Shown here: one piece after another, positions 1-7,622 of the stretch | Position numbering within the stretch: position 1 is the stretch's first letter | Layout of the letters: each line of letters begins with the position of its first letter | Source of the DNA: CALMKX01 sp044869955 | GTDB taxonomy: Bacteria > Acidobacteriota > Thermoanaerobaculia > Multivoradales > SZUA-115 | Assembly (NCBI GenBank): GCA_044869955.1 | Contig: JBIOYC010000151.1 | Span: 1 to 9,625, forward strand | Length of the DNA: 9,625 bases | Reading direction: 5' to 3' | The notes under the pieces: generated by a model | What the model saw: the letters and a program-made list of their open reading frames with translations, nothing else | Told to the model about the DNA's origin: nothing | Databases searched by the model: none | Program-made: the position numbers and the translations under genes

Positions 1-1
1 G

Positions 2-1702
2 GCGGAAGATCTCGAGCAGGCCCTGGCCAACCTGGAGCAGTCCGAGGCGGTGGCGCGGCAGGCGGGCCACGCCGCGGCGGTAGTGCGCGCCCTGGGCAAT
101 CGGGCCAGCGTGCTGTTCCTGGCCGGCCGCCCCGAGGAGGCCCTGCGGCTCCATGGCGAGGCCGCCGAGCTCTCGCGGGCGATCGAGGACCCGGTCAGCC
201 TGGCCCAGGACCTGATCAACCTGAGCCTCGTCCATCGACATCTCGGCCAGGCGGAAGCGGCCGTGGCGGCGTCCGAGGAGGCCGTGGCGGTCGCCGAGGG
301 CCTCGGCTCGCCGGGTCTGGGCGGGTCGGCGCAACGTAGCCTCGCCCTCTCCTTGAGCGACCTCCCGGCCCGCCGCGCCGAGGTCTGGCCGGCCTTCGAG
401 CGCGCGATGAGCCTGCTCGAGAGCTTCCGCCAGCACGTCCGGGACGACACCAATCGGATCGACCTCTACAGCGGAGGGCAGTCCGGGCTCTACGAAGCCG
501 CCGTCGCCTGGCTGCTCGGCCAGGGGGACACGCGCGGGGCCCTTGCCGCCGCCGAGCGCTCCAAGGCGCGGCTGACCCTGGACCTGCTCGAGGAGGGGGT
601 GGGGGGCGGGCTCTCCCAGCCCGAGGACGCCCAGGCCCTGGGCCGCCGGGCATCCCGGCTCGGGCCGAACGCGGCGCTGGTGAGCTTCTTCGGGGCCGAG
701 GAAGATCTCTGGGCGTTCCTCCTGGACCCCGCGACCGGCGGCGTCGAAGCGATCCCCCTGGCCTGGAGTCTGACCCGCCTGCGCTCCTGGCACGAGGTGT
801 GGCAAGGGCTGACCGCACCCCTGGCCGAGCCGACCGAGCCCATCCACTGGTCCCGGCCCGAAGCCGAGCGAGCGCTCCACGAGCTGCACCGGGGCGTGCT
901 CGAGCCGGTGCTCCGCCGGCTCCAGGAGCTGCCGGCCGTCGACCGGCTCTGGCTCGTCCCGCATGGCCTCCTCCACGGCCTCCCCCTCCACGCTTCTCTC
1001 GACGGCGACGGGCGCTACCTGGTCCAGCGCTTCGTGGTGAGCTACCTGCCGGCCCTCCAGATGCTCGGCGAGGAGGCGAGCGAGGGCTCCGGGGGGAGCC
1101 GGCCGGCCCTCGTGATCGGGGCCGCCGAGTCGTCTCGGGGCCGGCTGCCCGGTGCGGAGCGAGAGGCCCGGGCGGTCTCGAGCCTGCTCGGCACCGAGCC
1201 TCTGCTGGGGCCGGAGGCCAGCCGGGAGAACGTGCTCGGGCGGCTGCCGGCCGCGGCCTGGATCCACTTCTCGGGCCACGGCTTCTTCGACGCCGTGAGC
1301 CCTGGCCTCGCCCACCTCTGCCTGGCCGGGGGCGAACGGCTGACCGCGGCCGAGATCGCCCGCCTCGACCTGCCGAACCTGCATCTGGTGGTGATGGCGG
1401 CCTGCGAGAGCCTGCGCTCGAGGCGGGGTGGCATCGATGAGGCCCTCGGCCTCCCTCGCGCCTGGCAGGTGGCCGGAGCCCGCTTCGTGCTCGGCGGGCT
1501 GTGGCTGCTCGACGACGAGAGCGCCCGAGCGCTCCAGATCGAGCTCTATCGGGCGGTCCTCGCCGGCCAGGGTCTCGCCGAGGCCCTGGCGACGGCGCAG
1601 CGGGCGCGGGCGGCCCGTGACGACCTCGAGGGGGATCCCCGCCTGTGGGCCGCGTACCAGCTGTGGGGGCCGACGGGAGCCCGCCGCACCTCTCTGCATT
1701 GA
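2..1702 (+). CDS. TPR-CHAT (caspase-like) protease, 5' partial
   Basis: The frame is open from the first bases of the window, so the true start lies upstream; a GTG at 50 is only an internal codon. About 566 residues are visible. The first third (about 2-600) is helical, with TPR-type repeats rich in Ala, Leu and Glu (for example around GRPEEALRLHGEAAELSR). It ends in the segment typical of this family just before CHAT, AALAAAERSKARLTLDLLEEG-like, followed by a Gly-rich linker. The CHAT domain covers roughly 880-1690. It has the catalytic His in HFSGHG (codon 1277-1279) and the catalytic Cys in AACES (codon 1403-1405), plus the VPHGLLHGLPLHA, GGLWLLDD and LWAAYQLWGP segments typical of CHAT. 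Both dyad residues are present, so an active cysteine protease of the caspase/separase clan is expected. Family knowledge: TPR-CHAT proteins act in conflict and cell-death pathways (Csx29 is one example), but many have no known role. The substrate is unknown. A small protein gene follows closely and is probably co-transcribed. Confidence 0.9.
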   Translation, partial: AEDLEQALANLEQSEAVARQAGHAAAVVRALGNRASVLFLAGRPEEALRLHGEAAELSRAIEDPVSLAQDLINLSLVHRHLGQAEAAVAASEEAVAVAEGLGSPGLGGSAQRSLALSLSDLPARRAEVWPAFERAMSLLESFRQHVRDDTNRIDLYSGGQSGLYEAAVAWLLGQGDTRGALAAAERSKARLTLDLLEEGVGGGLSQPEDAQALGRRASRLGPNAALVSFFGAEEDLWAFLLDPATGGVEAIPLAWSLTRLRSWHEVWQGLTAPLAEPTEPIHWSRPEAERALHELHRGVLEPVLRRLQELPAVDRLWLVPHGLLHGLPLHASLDGDGRYLVQRFVVSYLPALQMLGEEASEGSGGSRPALVIGAAESSRGRLPGAEREARAVSSLLGTEPLLGPEASRENVLGRLPAAAWIHFSGHGFFDAVSPGLAHLCLAGGERLTAAEIARLDLPNLHLVVMAACESLRSRRGGIDEALGLPRAWQVAGARFVLGGLWLLDDESARALQIELYRAVLAGQGLAEALATAQRARAARDDLEGDPRLWAAYQLWGPTGARRTSLH

Positions 1703-1706
1703 CCCT

Positions 1707-1710
1707 GGAG
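1707..1710 (+). promoter_or_regulatory. Ribosome binding site of the small downstream gene
   Basis: GGAG lies 9 bases before the ATG at 1720. It supports that start over an in-frame GTG at 1645, which would overlap the CHAT gene by 58 bases. Confidence 0.5.
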
Positions 1711-1719
1711 ACCCGAGGC

Positions 1720-2088
1720 ATGAACCGAGAATCCGACGAAGCCGCCGCAAGCATGTTCGAGAGCCTGGCCGCCGAGGCCGGCGAGCCGATCGAAGTCCGC
1801 CGCCAGGAGACCCGATTCTTCGGCGCGGAGGTGGTGGCCGCGGCGGTCTACAAGGCGGTGGTCTTCTTCGCCAACGTCGGCGGAGCGATCGCCTTCTTCC
1901 AGATCTGCCGGTCGTTCCTGGACCGGCAACCGCGCTACGACGTCGCCGTCGTCTACCGGGACCGCAACGGCACCAAGCGGGAGACGACGCTGCGCGGGGT
2001 GAGCCTCGAGGAGACCAGCCGCTGGGTGGAGGACCACGGCGTCGACGGCGCCCAGGGCGTGCTGGTGAGGATCCTCCGCAAGGTCTGA
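1720..2088 (+). CDS. Small CHAT-associated protein, possibly EACC1-like
   Basis: This gene encodes 122 residues and starts 17 bases after the CHAT gene stop, so the two are probably co-transcribed. The protein has a charged N-terminus (about 1-32), then a hydrophobic, Ala/Val/Phe-rich stretch (about 34-64, containing GAEVVAAAVYKAVVFFANVG) and a FLDRQPRYDVAVVYRDRNG segment. That segment looks like paired beta strands with a turn at DRNG. A short amphipathic helix and a final strand follow. From memory, this order (hydrophobic helical middle, then a strand pair with a D/N-G turn) resembles EACC1, the effector-associated constant component encoded beside caspase, CHAT and trypsin-like effectors in bacterial conflict systems. 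The resemblance is by layout and position only. The hydrophobic part could instead be a membrane helix, although Lys45 lies inside it. There is no signal peptide. The gene itself is well supported; the family assignment is tentative. Confidence 0.75.
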   Translation: MNRESDEAAASMFESLAAEAGEPIEVRRQETRFFGAEVVAAAVYKAVVFFANVGGAIAFFQICRSFLDRQPRYDVAVVYRDRNGTKRETTLRGVSLEETSRWVEDHGVDGAQGVLVRILRKV

Positions 2089-2089
2089 G

Positions 2090-2113
2090 GCCGGCGAGCC
2101 CCTATCCGCCGGC
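2090..2113. terminator. Possible bidirectional hairpin at convergent stops
   Basis: GCCGGCG (2090-2096) pairs perfectly with CGCCGGC (2107-2113) around a 10-base loop. It sits exactly between the convergent genes, and the glycosyltransferase stop codon lies in its loop. There is no T tract on either side, so it does not look like a classical intrinsic terminator. A 7-bp GC stem can occur by chance in DNA this rich in GC. Confidence 0.25.
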
Positions 2114-2965
2114 GATCCACCGCGCCAGCACGTCGGCGCCGTTCTCGCGCGGGCGGTGGCCGGAGAAGCGCTCGATCCGCGCCGCCTGGTCGTCGATCGA
2201 GCGGGCGAAGGGGACGAAGCGGGTGCGGGGCGCGTAGCCCAGCCAGTGGGCTTCCCAGAAGGAGTTGTAGCCGGCGCCGCAGACGATGCGGTCGGCGCCG
2301 CCCAGCCACTCACAGGCGGGGAAGAGGGGGTCCGCCCCGTGCAGGTCGAGGGTGAGGGTGTGCGCCGGCTCTCCTGGCGGCGCGAGCCGCGCCAGCTCCC
2401 CGGGCAGGCCGGCGTGGAGGACCACCTGGAGGGGTTCTTCCAGGGGCACGCCGAAGCGCTCGCGCAGGGCGGTGGGCGGCCGGCACTCCTCGGGGTTGGC
2501 GATCACCAGCGGATCGATCGTCTCACCGATCTCCGGGTGCTCGATCGGCTCGATCGCCACGATGCGCGCGTACTGCTCCGGCGCGAAGGGCATGCCCAGG
2601 CGGCTGGACAGCCAGGGGGCCGGGCAAGTGCGCACCAGCAGCCAGGCTTCCGCCGCCAGGTGCGGCAGCACCCAACGCAGCGGGGCCCAGAACAGGTCGA
2701 CCACCACCAGGTCGGGCGCGAAGGCCAGCAACGCCCGGGCGAGGTCGCTCTCCGCGGCCTGCCGGGCCTCGCGCAAGCGCAGGTCTTCCTTGATCTCGAC
2801 GGGCTGGTAGCCGGCCTCCGCCGTGGCGAGGGGGAAGGGCAGGGCCGGCCCGAGCATCCGGTACTCCCCGGCGAAGCCCGCCCGGGCCAGGCCCCGCCGC
2901 AGGGCGAGGCCGCGCACCAGGTGGCCGGCGCCGACCGTGCCGCCGGTCACGAAGGCGACCCTCAT
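2102..2965 (-). CDS. GT-B / MurG-like (GT28-type) glycosyltransferase
   Basis: This gene encodes 287 residues and starts at an ATG 12 bases after the stop of the giant secreted protein. No clear Shine-Dalgarno is visible, so translational coupling is likely. The N-terminus is a Rossmann strand followed by the glycine loop GGTVGAGHLVRG (8-19), as in MurG and related GT-B enzymes. APDLVVVD (83-90) is a second Rossmann strand. The C-terminal half has CGAGYNSFWEAHWLG (229-243) and VPF-R--DDQ--R (251-263), which match the nucleotide-sugar binding region of GT28-type enzymes (GxGxNSxxEA, then P---DDQ--R). It should be a cytoplasmic transferase using an activated sugar. The donor and acceptor cannot be told from sequence. 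It is shorter than MurG (about 350 residues) and has no membrane helix. As the last gene of the operon it may decorate one of the exported upstream products or a surface glycan; that is inference. Confidence 0.8.
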   Translation of the reverse strand: MRVAFVTGGTVGAGHLVRGLALRRGLARAGFAGEYRMLGPALPFPLATAEAGYQPVEIKEDLRLREARQAAESDLARALLAFAPDLVVVDLFWAPLRWVLPHLAAEAWLLVRTCPAPWLSSRLGMPFAPEQYARIVAIEPIEHPEIGETIDPLVIANPEECRPPTALRERFGVPLEEPLQVVLHAGLPGELARLAPPGEPAHTLTLDLHGADPLFPACEWLGGADRIVCGAGYNSFWEAHWLGYAPRTRFVPFARSIDDQAARIERFSGHRPRENGADVLARWIAGG

Positions 2966-2977
2966 GCGGGCGCCGGC

Positions 2978-5900
2978 TCAGGAGCCGCAGAAGAGATCAC
3001 AGTCCAGCTGGACGGTGCCCACGTCCTCGCACTGCGCCAGGGGGTCGCCGCAGCTGCCCGTGGCGTCCGGGCTGACCAGGAAGAGGCCCCCTTCGCAGAT
3101 CGCCGTGCCGCCGCAGACGCACTCCACGGCCTCATCGCGCAGCCGGTAGAAGAGCCCCCGGCGCAGGGTGGCGCAGAAGGAGCCGTCCGGGTTGGGGGTG
3201 ACGGTGCCCACCACTTGGAAGAGGTCGTTCTCGTCGAGGTAGGCCAGCTCCAGCGGGTCGATCACCGGCGCGTCGGTGCAGTAGGAGGCGTAGCCGACGA
3301 AGCCGGTCACACATCCGGGTGGCGGCACCAGCAGGTCGCCGACGTCGGTGAGGCCGCCCGGCACGGCGAGCACCGCCGCGGACAGCAGGGCCTCGCCGAA
3401 GACCCGGGCCGACACCCGCAGCCGCTCCGTCCGGAGCTCGACGTTGTCGAGCTGGAAGCGGCCGTCCGCGCCAGAGACGCCGTTGACGCCGGGGAAGCGG
3501 ATCTCCGCTCCCGGTGTGGGAGCGCCGATCTCGTCGAGCACGCGGCCGACGATGGTGGTCGTGCCGGCTCGCGTCGCGGCGCGGTAGGCCAATGCCTGGA
3601 GCTGCCCCGCGTCGACCTCGACCGGCACCTCCTCCACGAACTGGGAGGTCGCGAGGTCGAGCTGGGCGAGCTGGTTGCCGGAGAGCACCAGCAGGCGCGT
3701 GCCGCTCGGGTGGAGGGCGACGGCGTCGATCGAGCCGGAGGTGCCGACGGACGATCGATCGAGCCGGACACCGGTCTCCGGGTCGAGCTCGACCAGCTCG
3801 CCGCCGTCCTGGAAGTCCCCCACCACGAGGACGGTGCCGGCCGGCCCGAAGGTCATCCCCGCCGTGACGTAGAAGCGGGGCACGCCCACCGGGGTCGCCT
3901 CGCGGGTGGCCGGATCGATGCGGTAGAGCTGGAATTGGTCGCCGTCCAGGGCGCCCAGGCCGAAGAGCAGGCCGGTGCCCGGCTGGGCGGCCAGGTCGAC
4001 CATCGGCGCCTCCTGGGGAGCGCTGGGGTTGACGAAGAGGTAGCCGAGGTCCTGGAGCACCTCGCCGGTCTCCGCGTCGAGGCGCAGCAGGCGGCTGCGG
4101 GCGCCACCGACGCCGCCGATCTTGGCGGCCGGCGCCGGAGCCCGCAGGGGCACCACGTCGGCCTCGAAGGTGGTGGCGTAGAGAGTCCCGTCGGCCGTGA
4201 AGGCCAAGCCGGAGAGCCCGGTCGGCGGGATCGGCGGCCCCCAGGGCAGGGCGCGCAGGAAGGCCGGGTCGTAGAGGTGCAGGCGGCCGGCCGGGCCGCC
4301 GTCGAAGAGATCGCCGGTGGCGATGTAGAGCAGAGGCTCGGAGAGCACCAGGTCCCCCACCTCGGTGATCCCGCCCAGCACCGGCGGCACCACGGCCGAG
4401 GTGCCGGAGAGGTTGGAGCCGCCCGAGCTGCCGGTGGCCTGGCAGGAGGCGAGGCCCGAGAGGGTCGAGACGCCGGCGGCGCTGAAGCGGCCGTCCGCGC
4501 CGCTGGTGGCGAGGGAGCCGAGGCAGTCCACGGCGGCACCGGCGATGGGCGTGCCGTCCGGGCCCACCACCCTCCCGGCCACGGTGGTCAGGGGGTCGGG
4601 CACGAAGGTGACCACCACCTCGGGGGAGAGGGAGCTGGCGCCGGCCGTGTCGAAGGCCTGGGCCGCGAGCCGCAGCTCGGTGGCCCCCGGGTCGGCCTGG
4701 AAGCTCAGCCGGTAGGGGGCGGCGAGGTCGCTGCCGATCGAGGCGCCGTCGACCAGGAAGCGCACTTCGGTGACCCCGAGGTCGTCCGTGGCGCTGGCCA
4801 GCAGGTGGACGAAGCCGCCGGCTGCGATCACCGAGGCCCCCGTGGGCTCGAGCAGGGCGACGGCGGGCGGCCGGTCCGGGCCGATGGGGACCACGACCGG
4901 CTCGGTGGTCGAGACCTCGCCGACGTCGTCCACGGCCGAGACGGCCACCGTGAAGCTCGGCCGGCCGTCGTTCGGGACGGTGAAAGGGAAGGTGTAGGGC
5001 CGCGCGGTGCGCGAGCCGATCACGGCGCCGTCGACCAGGAAGTCCACCCGCACGACCTCGAAGTCCGCGGTGGCGTCGGCGGCGAGCTGGATCGTGCTGC
5101 CGGCCGTCATCGTGACCCCGGCCGCGGGCGCGAGCAGGCGCACGGCGGGCGTGCTGTCCGGCACGACCACGAGCGTCGCGGCCTCAGCGGTGGTGCGGTT
5201 GCCGGCGAAGTCCGCGGCCACGGCGTCCACCACCATCGAGGTCGCGCCCTGGGGCACCAGGGCCCGGGCCTGGTAGGGCGGCGCGAAGACGGTGGCGATG
5301 CGCACGCCGTCCACCCGCACGTCCACGGAATCCACCCGCAGGTCGTCGCGGGCCTCCACCGTGATCAGCACCTCCCGGCGCTCGCGCACGGGGGCGCCGT
5401 CGGCCGGCGAGGCGATGCGCACCGTGGGCGGCCGCGGCACGTTGTTGATCTCTTCCAGCCGGACGGTGCGGCCGACGTGGAGGGCGCTGTCGCCGGTGGT
5501 CTCGAAGCGCGAGGTGTTCCATCGGTCACCCACCAGGAAGACGAAGCCGTCCCGCGCCGCCACGCCCATGCCATTGTCGTCGCGGGCCAGGGGGGGGCGG
5601 TCGAAGTCCAGCCGCGAGGCGAAGACCGGAGCCGGGCCGCTCACCTCGAAGATCGGCACGGTATTGGTGAAGTAGTAGTCGGCGCCGTAGACGAAGTTGC
5701 GCTCGATGGCCAGGCCGTTGAGCCCGAACTCGTCCGAGCCGGCACCCACCACCACCGGCGTCGTCGGCACCGAGAAGTCGATCACCTTGACGCCGCCGAG
5801 GTTGGTGGCGCCGTCCGCCACGTAGGCCAGGCGGCCGCGAACGACCACGTCCGCGGCGTCCGAGGCGCCGCCGACACGGGTGGCCGCCGTCCCCAGCCGG

Positions 5901-7591
5901 GTGGGGGAGAAGGGGTCGGTCACGTCGACGACGTGCACGCCTGCCGGTCCCGCGGCCACCACGGCCAGCCCGTCCACCACGTCGACCCCGCGCGGCTGCC
6001 CGGCGAGGTCGACGCTCCCCAGCTCGGCGGGCGCCGCGGGGTCCGAGACGTCGAAGAGGGTCAGCCGCTGGCCATCGACCACGTAGGCCACCCCATCCGC
6101 CACGGCGAGCGCCAGGGCGCCGTCCTGGGTGGCTGCCGAGCCGATCGGCGCGGGGTCGGAGGGATCGGCAAGGTCGAGCACTTGCAGGCCGCCGCTGTTG
6201 GCGGCCACGAAGGCGTAGGGGCCGTCCACCACCACGTCGAAGGCCACGCCCGGCAGGCTGAGCACCCGCTCCAGGGTGGGCGTGGCCGGGTTGGAAACGT
6301 CCACCACCACCAGGTCGGCGGCGCCGGCCGCGACGTAGGCGAAGCCCCCCGCGAGGGCGACTTGCTGGGCGGCACCGGGGATCGGCAGGGAGGCCAGGGC
6401 GGCGGGCGAGAAGGTCGCCACCGTGACCTCGGCCCCGGCGTCGAAGGCGCCGTTGGTGGCGACCACGGCGGCCGTGCCGTTGGCGCCGGCGAAGACCCGG
6501 CCCGGCTCGGCGCCGAAGCTCGCCACCCCGAGGTTGGTCGAGGTGTAGGTGGTGCCGTACGGCCCGCCGGTGACGTCCAGCCGGGTGCCGTCGATCAGCG
6601 TGCCGGTCACGGTGACCCGGCGCGAGCCCTCGCCCAGCAGGGTGTTGAAGACGATCGTGAAGGCGGCCGGGTCGATCTCGAGGTCGGTCAGGATCGGTGC
6701 CAGGTTGACGCTGTCGGGATCGAGCGGGTCGCTGCCCGCGAAGTCCTCGAGGCCGTCCGAGACCTGGTCGCCGTCGGTGTCGGCCAAGAGGGGGTTGGTG
6801 CCCAGGTCGTTGACCTCGCGGCCGTCCGTGGCGCCGTCGTAGTCGCTGTCGGGGTCGTCCAAGCCGGTGCCGAGGTCGATCAGCTCCTGGCGGTTGTCGA
6901 GGCCGTCGCCGTCGCGGTCCTGGAGGGCGTCGATGGGGTCGTTGGGGTCGAGGCCATTGGCCAGCTCGAGGTCGTCCGGGATGCCGTCTCCGTCGCTGTC
7001 GCCGGAGGCCACCACCCGCAGCTGGAGCACGGCCAGGGCGCCCTGGTTCAAGGTGGAGATCAGCACCGTGCCGCTGGCGGCGGCGGTGACCAGCCCTTCG
7101 GCGTCGACGGCGGCGATCGCCGGGTTGCTCGAGCGGTAGCTGGTGCCGAGGAGGGAAGCGGTGACGTCGACCACGGAGCCGTCCGACAGGCGGGCCGCGG
7201 TGGCCAGCTGCACCTGCTCGCCGACGCTGGTTAGCAGGACCGTCGGGGCCGAAAGCTCGAGGGTGGTCGGGATCGGCTCGACGACGTCGAAGGAGATCTC
7301 CTCGACACGCAGGATGCCGCTCGCCGGCACCTGGATGAAGTCCGACTGGCCGGAGCGGGTAACGCCGCCCTCGACGCAGTTGGCCCGCACCCGCACCGGC
7401 CCCTGGCCGGCGGGCACGTTGGGCAGCACCCAGGAGCCGTCCGCCTGCACCCGCGCCGTGCGGTTGAGCACGCTGACGGTGCAGGCGTCGGTGAGCGGGC
7501 CGCCGGGGGGTTGGGCAAGCAGGGAAGCCGGGCTCCCCAGCAGGGTGGCCAGGGCGAGGATCAGGGCTCCTTGGACTGCCTTGCCGGTCAT
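2978..7591 (-). CDS. Giant exported mosaic protein: Big_2, TSP3-like, LVIVD, Ig, second propeller
   Basis: This gene encodes 1537 residues. The ATG at 7591 was chosen because GAGGTGGAG lies 5 bases upstream and a signal peptide follows at once (hydrophobic ILALATLLGSPASLLA, cleavage probably after residue 26). The frame stays open further upstream, but only inside the preceding gene. Domains in order: a small Cys-containing beta domain (31-100); Big_2-like (109-194); calcium-binding thrombospondin-type-3-like repeats (198-294); a second Big_2-like domain (300-395); LVIVD-type beta-propeller (398-710); three tandem Ig-like domains (718-998); carboxypeptidase-regulatory-like (1002-1085); a second propeller (1087-1340) with LDAETGEVL- and LDPETGVRL-type blades; a second carboxypeptidase-regulatory-like domain (1343-1422); and a tail (1427-1537) with ten cysteines. 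I see no catalytic motif, membrane anchor, LPXTG or clear sorting signal. An adhesin, surface scaffold or secreted binding protein is the best reading. The individual domain calls are from pattern memory. Confidence 0.85.
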   Translation of the reverse strand: MTGKAVQGALILALATLLGSPASLLAQPPGGPLTDACTVSVLNRTARVQADGSWVLPNVPAGQGPVRVRANCVEGGVTRSGQSDFIQVPASGILRVEEISFDVVEPIPTTLELSAPTVLLTSVGEQVQLATAARLSDGSVVDVTASLLGTSYRSSNPAIAAVDAEGLVTAAASGTVLISTLNQGALAVLQLRVVASGDSDGDGIPDDLELANGLDPNDPIDALQDRDGDGLDNRQELIDLGTGLDDPDSDYDGATDGREVNDLGTNPLLADTDGDQVSDGLEDFAGSDPLDPDSVNLAPILTDLEIDPAAFTIVFNTLLGEGSRRVTVTGTLIDGTRLDVTGGPYGTTYTSTNLGVASFGAEPGRVFAGANGTAAVVATNGAFDAGAEVTVATFSPAALASLPIPGAAQQVALAGGFAYVAAGAADLVVVDVSNPATPTLERVLSLPGVAFDVVVDGPYAFVAANSGGLQVLDLADPSDPAPIGSAATQDGALALAVADGVAYVVDGQRLTLFDVSDPAAPAELGSVDLAGQPRGVDVVDGLAVVAAGPAGVHVVDVTDPFSPTRLGTAATRVGGASDAADVVVRGRLAYVADGATNLGGVKVIDFSVPTTPVVVGAGSDEFGLNGLAIERNFVYGADYYFTNTVPIFEVSGPAPVFASRLDFDRPPLARDDNGMGVAARDGFVFLVGDRWNTSRFETTGDSALHVGRTVRLEEINNVPRPPTVRIASPADGAPVRERREVLITVEARDDLRVDSVDVRVDGVRIATVFAPPYQARALVPQGATSMVVDAVAADFAGNRTTAEAATLVVVPDSTPAVRLLAPAAGVTMTAGSTIQLAADATADFEVVRVDFLVDGAVIGSRTARPYTFPFTVPNDGRPSFTVAVSAVDDVGEVSTTEPVVVPIGPDRPPAVALLEPTGASVIAAGGFVHLLASATDDLGVTEVRFLVDGASIGSDLAAPYRLSFQADPGATELRLAAQAFDTAGASSLSPEVVVTFVPDPLTTVAGRVVGPDGTPIAGAAVDCLGSLATSGADGRFSAAGVSTLSGLASCQATGSSGGSNLSGTSAVVPPVLGGITEVGDLVLSEPLLYIATGDLFDGGPAGRLHLYDPAFLRALPWGPPIPPTGLSGLAFTADGTLYATTFEADVVPLRAPAPAAKIGGVGGARSRLLRLDAETGEVLQDLGYLFVNPSAPQEAPMVDLAAQPGTGLLFGLGALDGDQFQLYRIDPATREATPVGVPRFYVTAGMTFGPAGTVLVVGDFQDGGELVELDPETGVRLDRSSVGTSGSIDAVALHPSGTRLLVLSGNQLAQLDLATSQFVEEVPVEVDAGQLQALAYRAATRAGTTTIVGRVLDEIGAPTPGAEIRFPGVNGVSGADGRFQLDNVELRTERLRVSARVFGEALLSAAVLAVPGGLTDVGDLLVPPPGCVTGFVGYASYCTDAPVIDPLELAYLDENDLFQVVGTVTPNPDGSFCATLRRGLFYRLRDEAVECVCGGTAICEGGLFLVSPDATGSCGDPLAQCEDVGTVQLDCDLFCGS
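4598..5440 (-). repeat. Three tandem Ig-like domains within the giant protein
   Basis: Residues 718-998 hold three copies of about 92 residues. Each begins PPTV/TPAV/PPAV, then an (I/L)(A/L)-P turn, and has a shared core: VDVRVDGVRIATVFAPPY, VDFLVDGAVIGSRTARPY and VRFLVDGASIGSDLAAPY. Copies 2 and 3 are the most alike. They match the bacterial Ig domains common in secreted proteins that carry VxxxVDGxxIG...PY. Confidence 0.8.
5735..6346 (-). repeat. LVIVD-type propeller repeats within the giant protein
   Basis: Residues 416-619 carry five clear copies about 42 residues apart. Each has a (D)G-AYV-A start and a core of the form LVVVDVSNPATP, LQVLDLADPSDP, LTLFDVSDPAAP, VHVVDVTDPFSP or VKVIDFSVPTTP. 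One or two degenerate copies may follow (about 627-712), enough for a six- or seven-bladed propeller. These blades are typical of secreted or surface proteins. Confidence 0.8.
6710..7000 (-). repeat. Thrombospondin type 3-like calcium-binding repeats
   Basis: Residues 198-294 contain four Asp-rich loops about 25 residues apart: DSDGDGIPDD, DRDGDGLDN, DSDYDGATD and DTDGDQVSD. Each is followed by a short helix with an E-(N/D)LG or similar ending (GLDPNDP, GTNPLLA, GSDPLDPD). They should bind calcium and stiffen the linker between the two Big_2-like domains. Confidence 0.8.
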
Positions 7592-7596
7592 ACGGT

Positions 7597-7605
7597 CTCC
7601 ACCTC
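7597..7605 (-). promoter_or_regulatory. Strong ribosome binding site of the giant protein
   Basis: On the minus strand GAGGTGGAG sits 5 bases before the ATG at 7591, within the 31-base gap after the TPR gene. It decides the start of the giant protein and suggests that it is translated efficiently on its own. Confidence 0.7.
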
Positions 7606-7622
7606 TCGGTCGGTGCTCGGTG

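Noticed and set aside
592..610. G-rich tract (G5, T, G6, C, G3) as a quadruplex
   Set aside because: It lacks four separated G runs and is explained by the Gly-rich linker between the TPR and CHAT parts.
216..1754. A 512-codon open frame on the minus strand opposite the CHAT gene
   Set aside because: Its product is low-complexity Arg/Pro/Gly/Ser-rich and lies fully against a gene with clear domains and catalytic residues.
2156..7234. A 1692-codon open frame on the + strand, opposite the glycosyltransferase and giant genes
   Set aside because: It runs in exact codon register with both minus-strand genes. In that register its stops correspond to sense codons TTA, CTA and TCA, which are rare in such GC-rich genes. 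It ends where the giant gene uses a CTA Leu codon. Its product is a monotonous Gly/Ala/Val/His/Arg-rich sequence with no domain or signal peptide.
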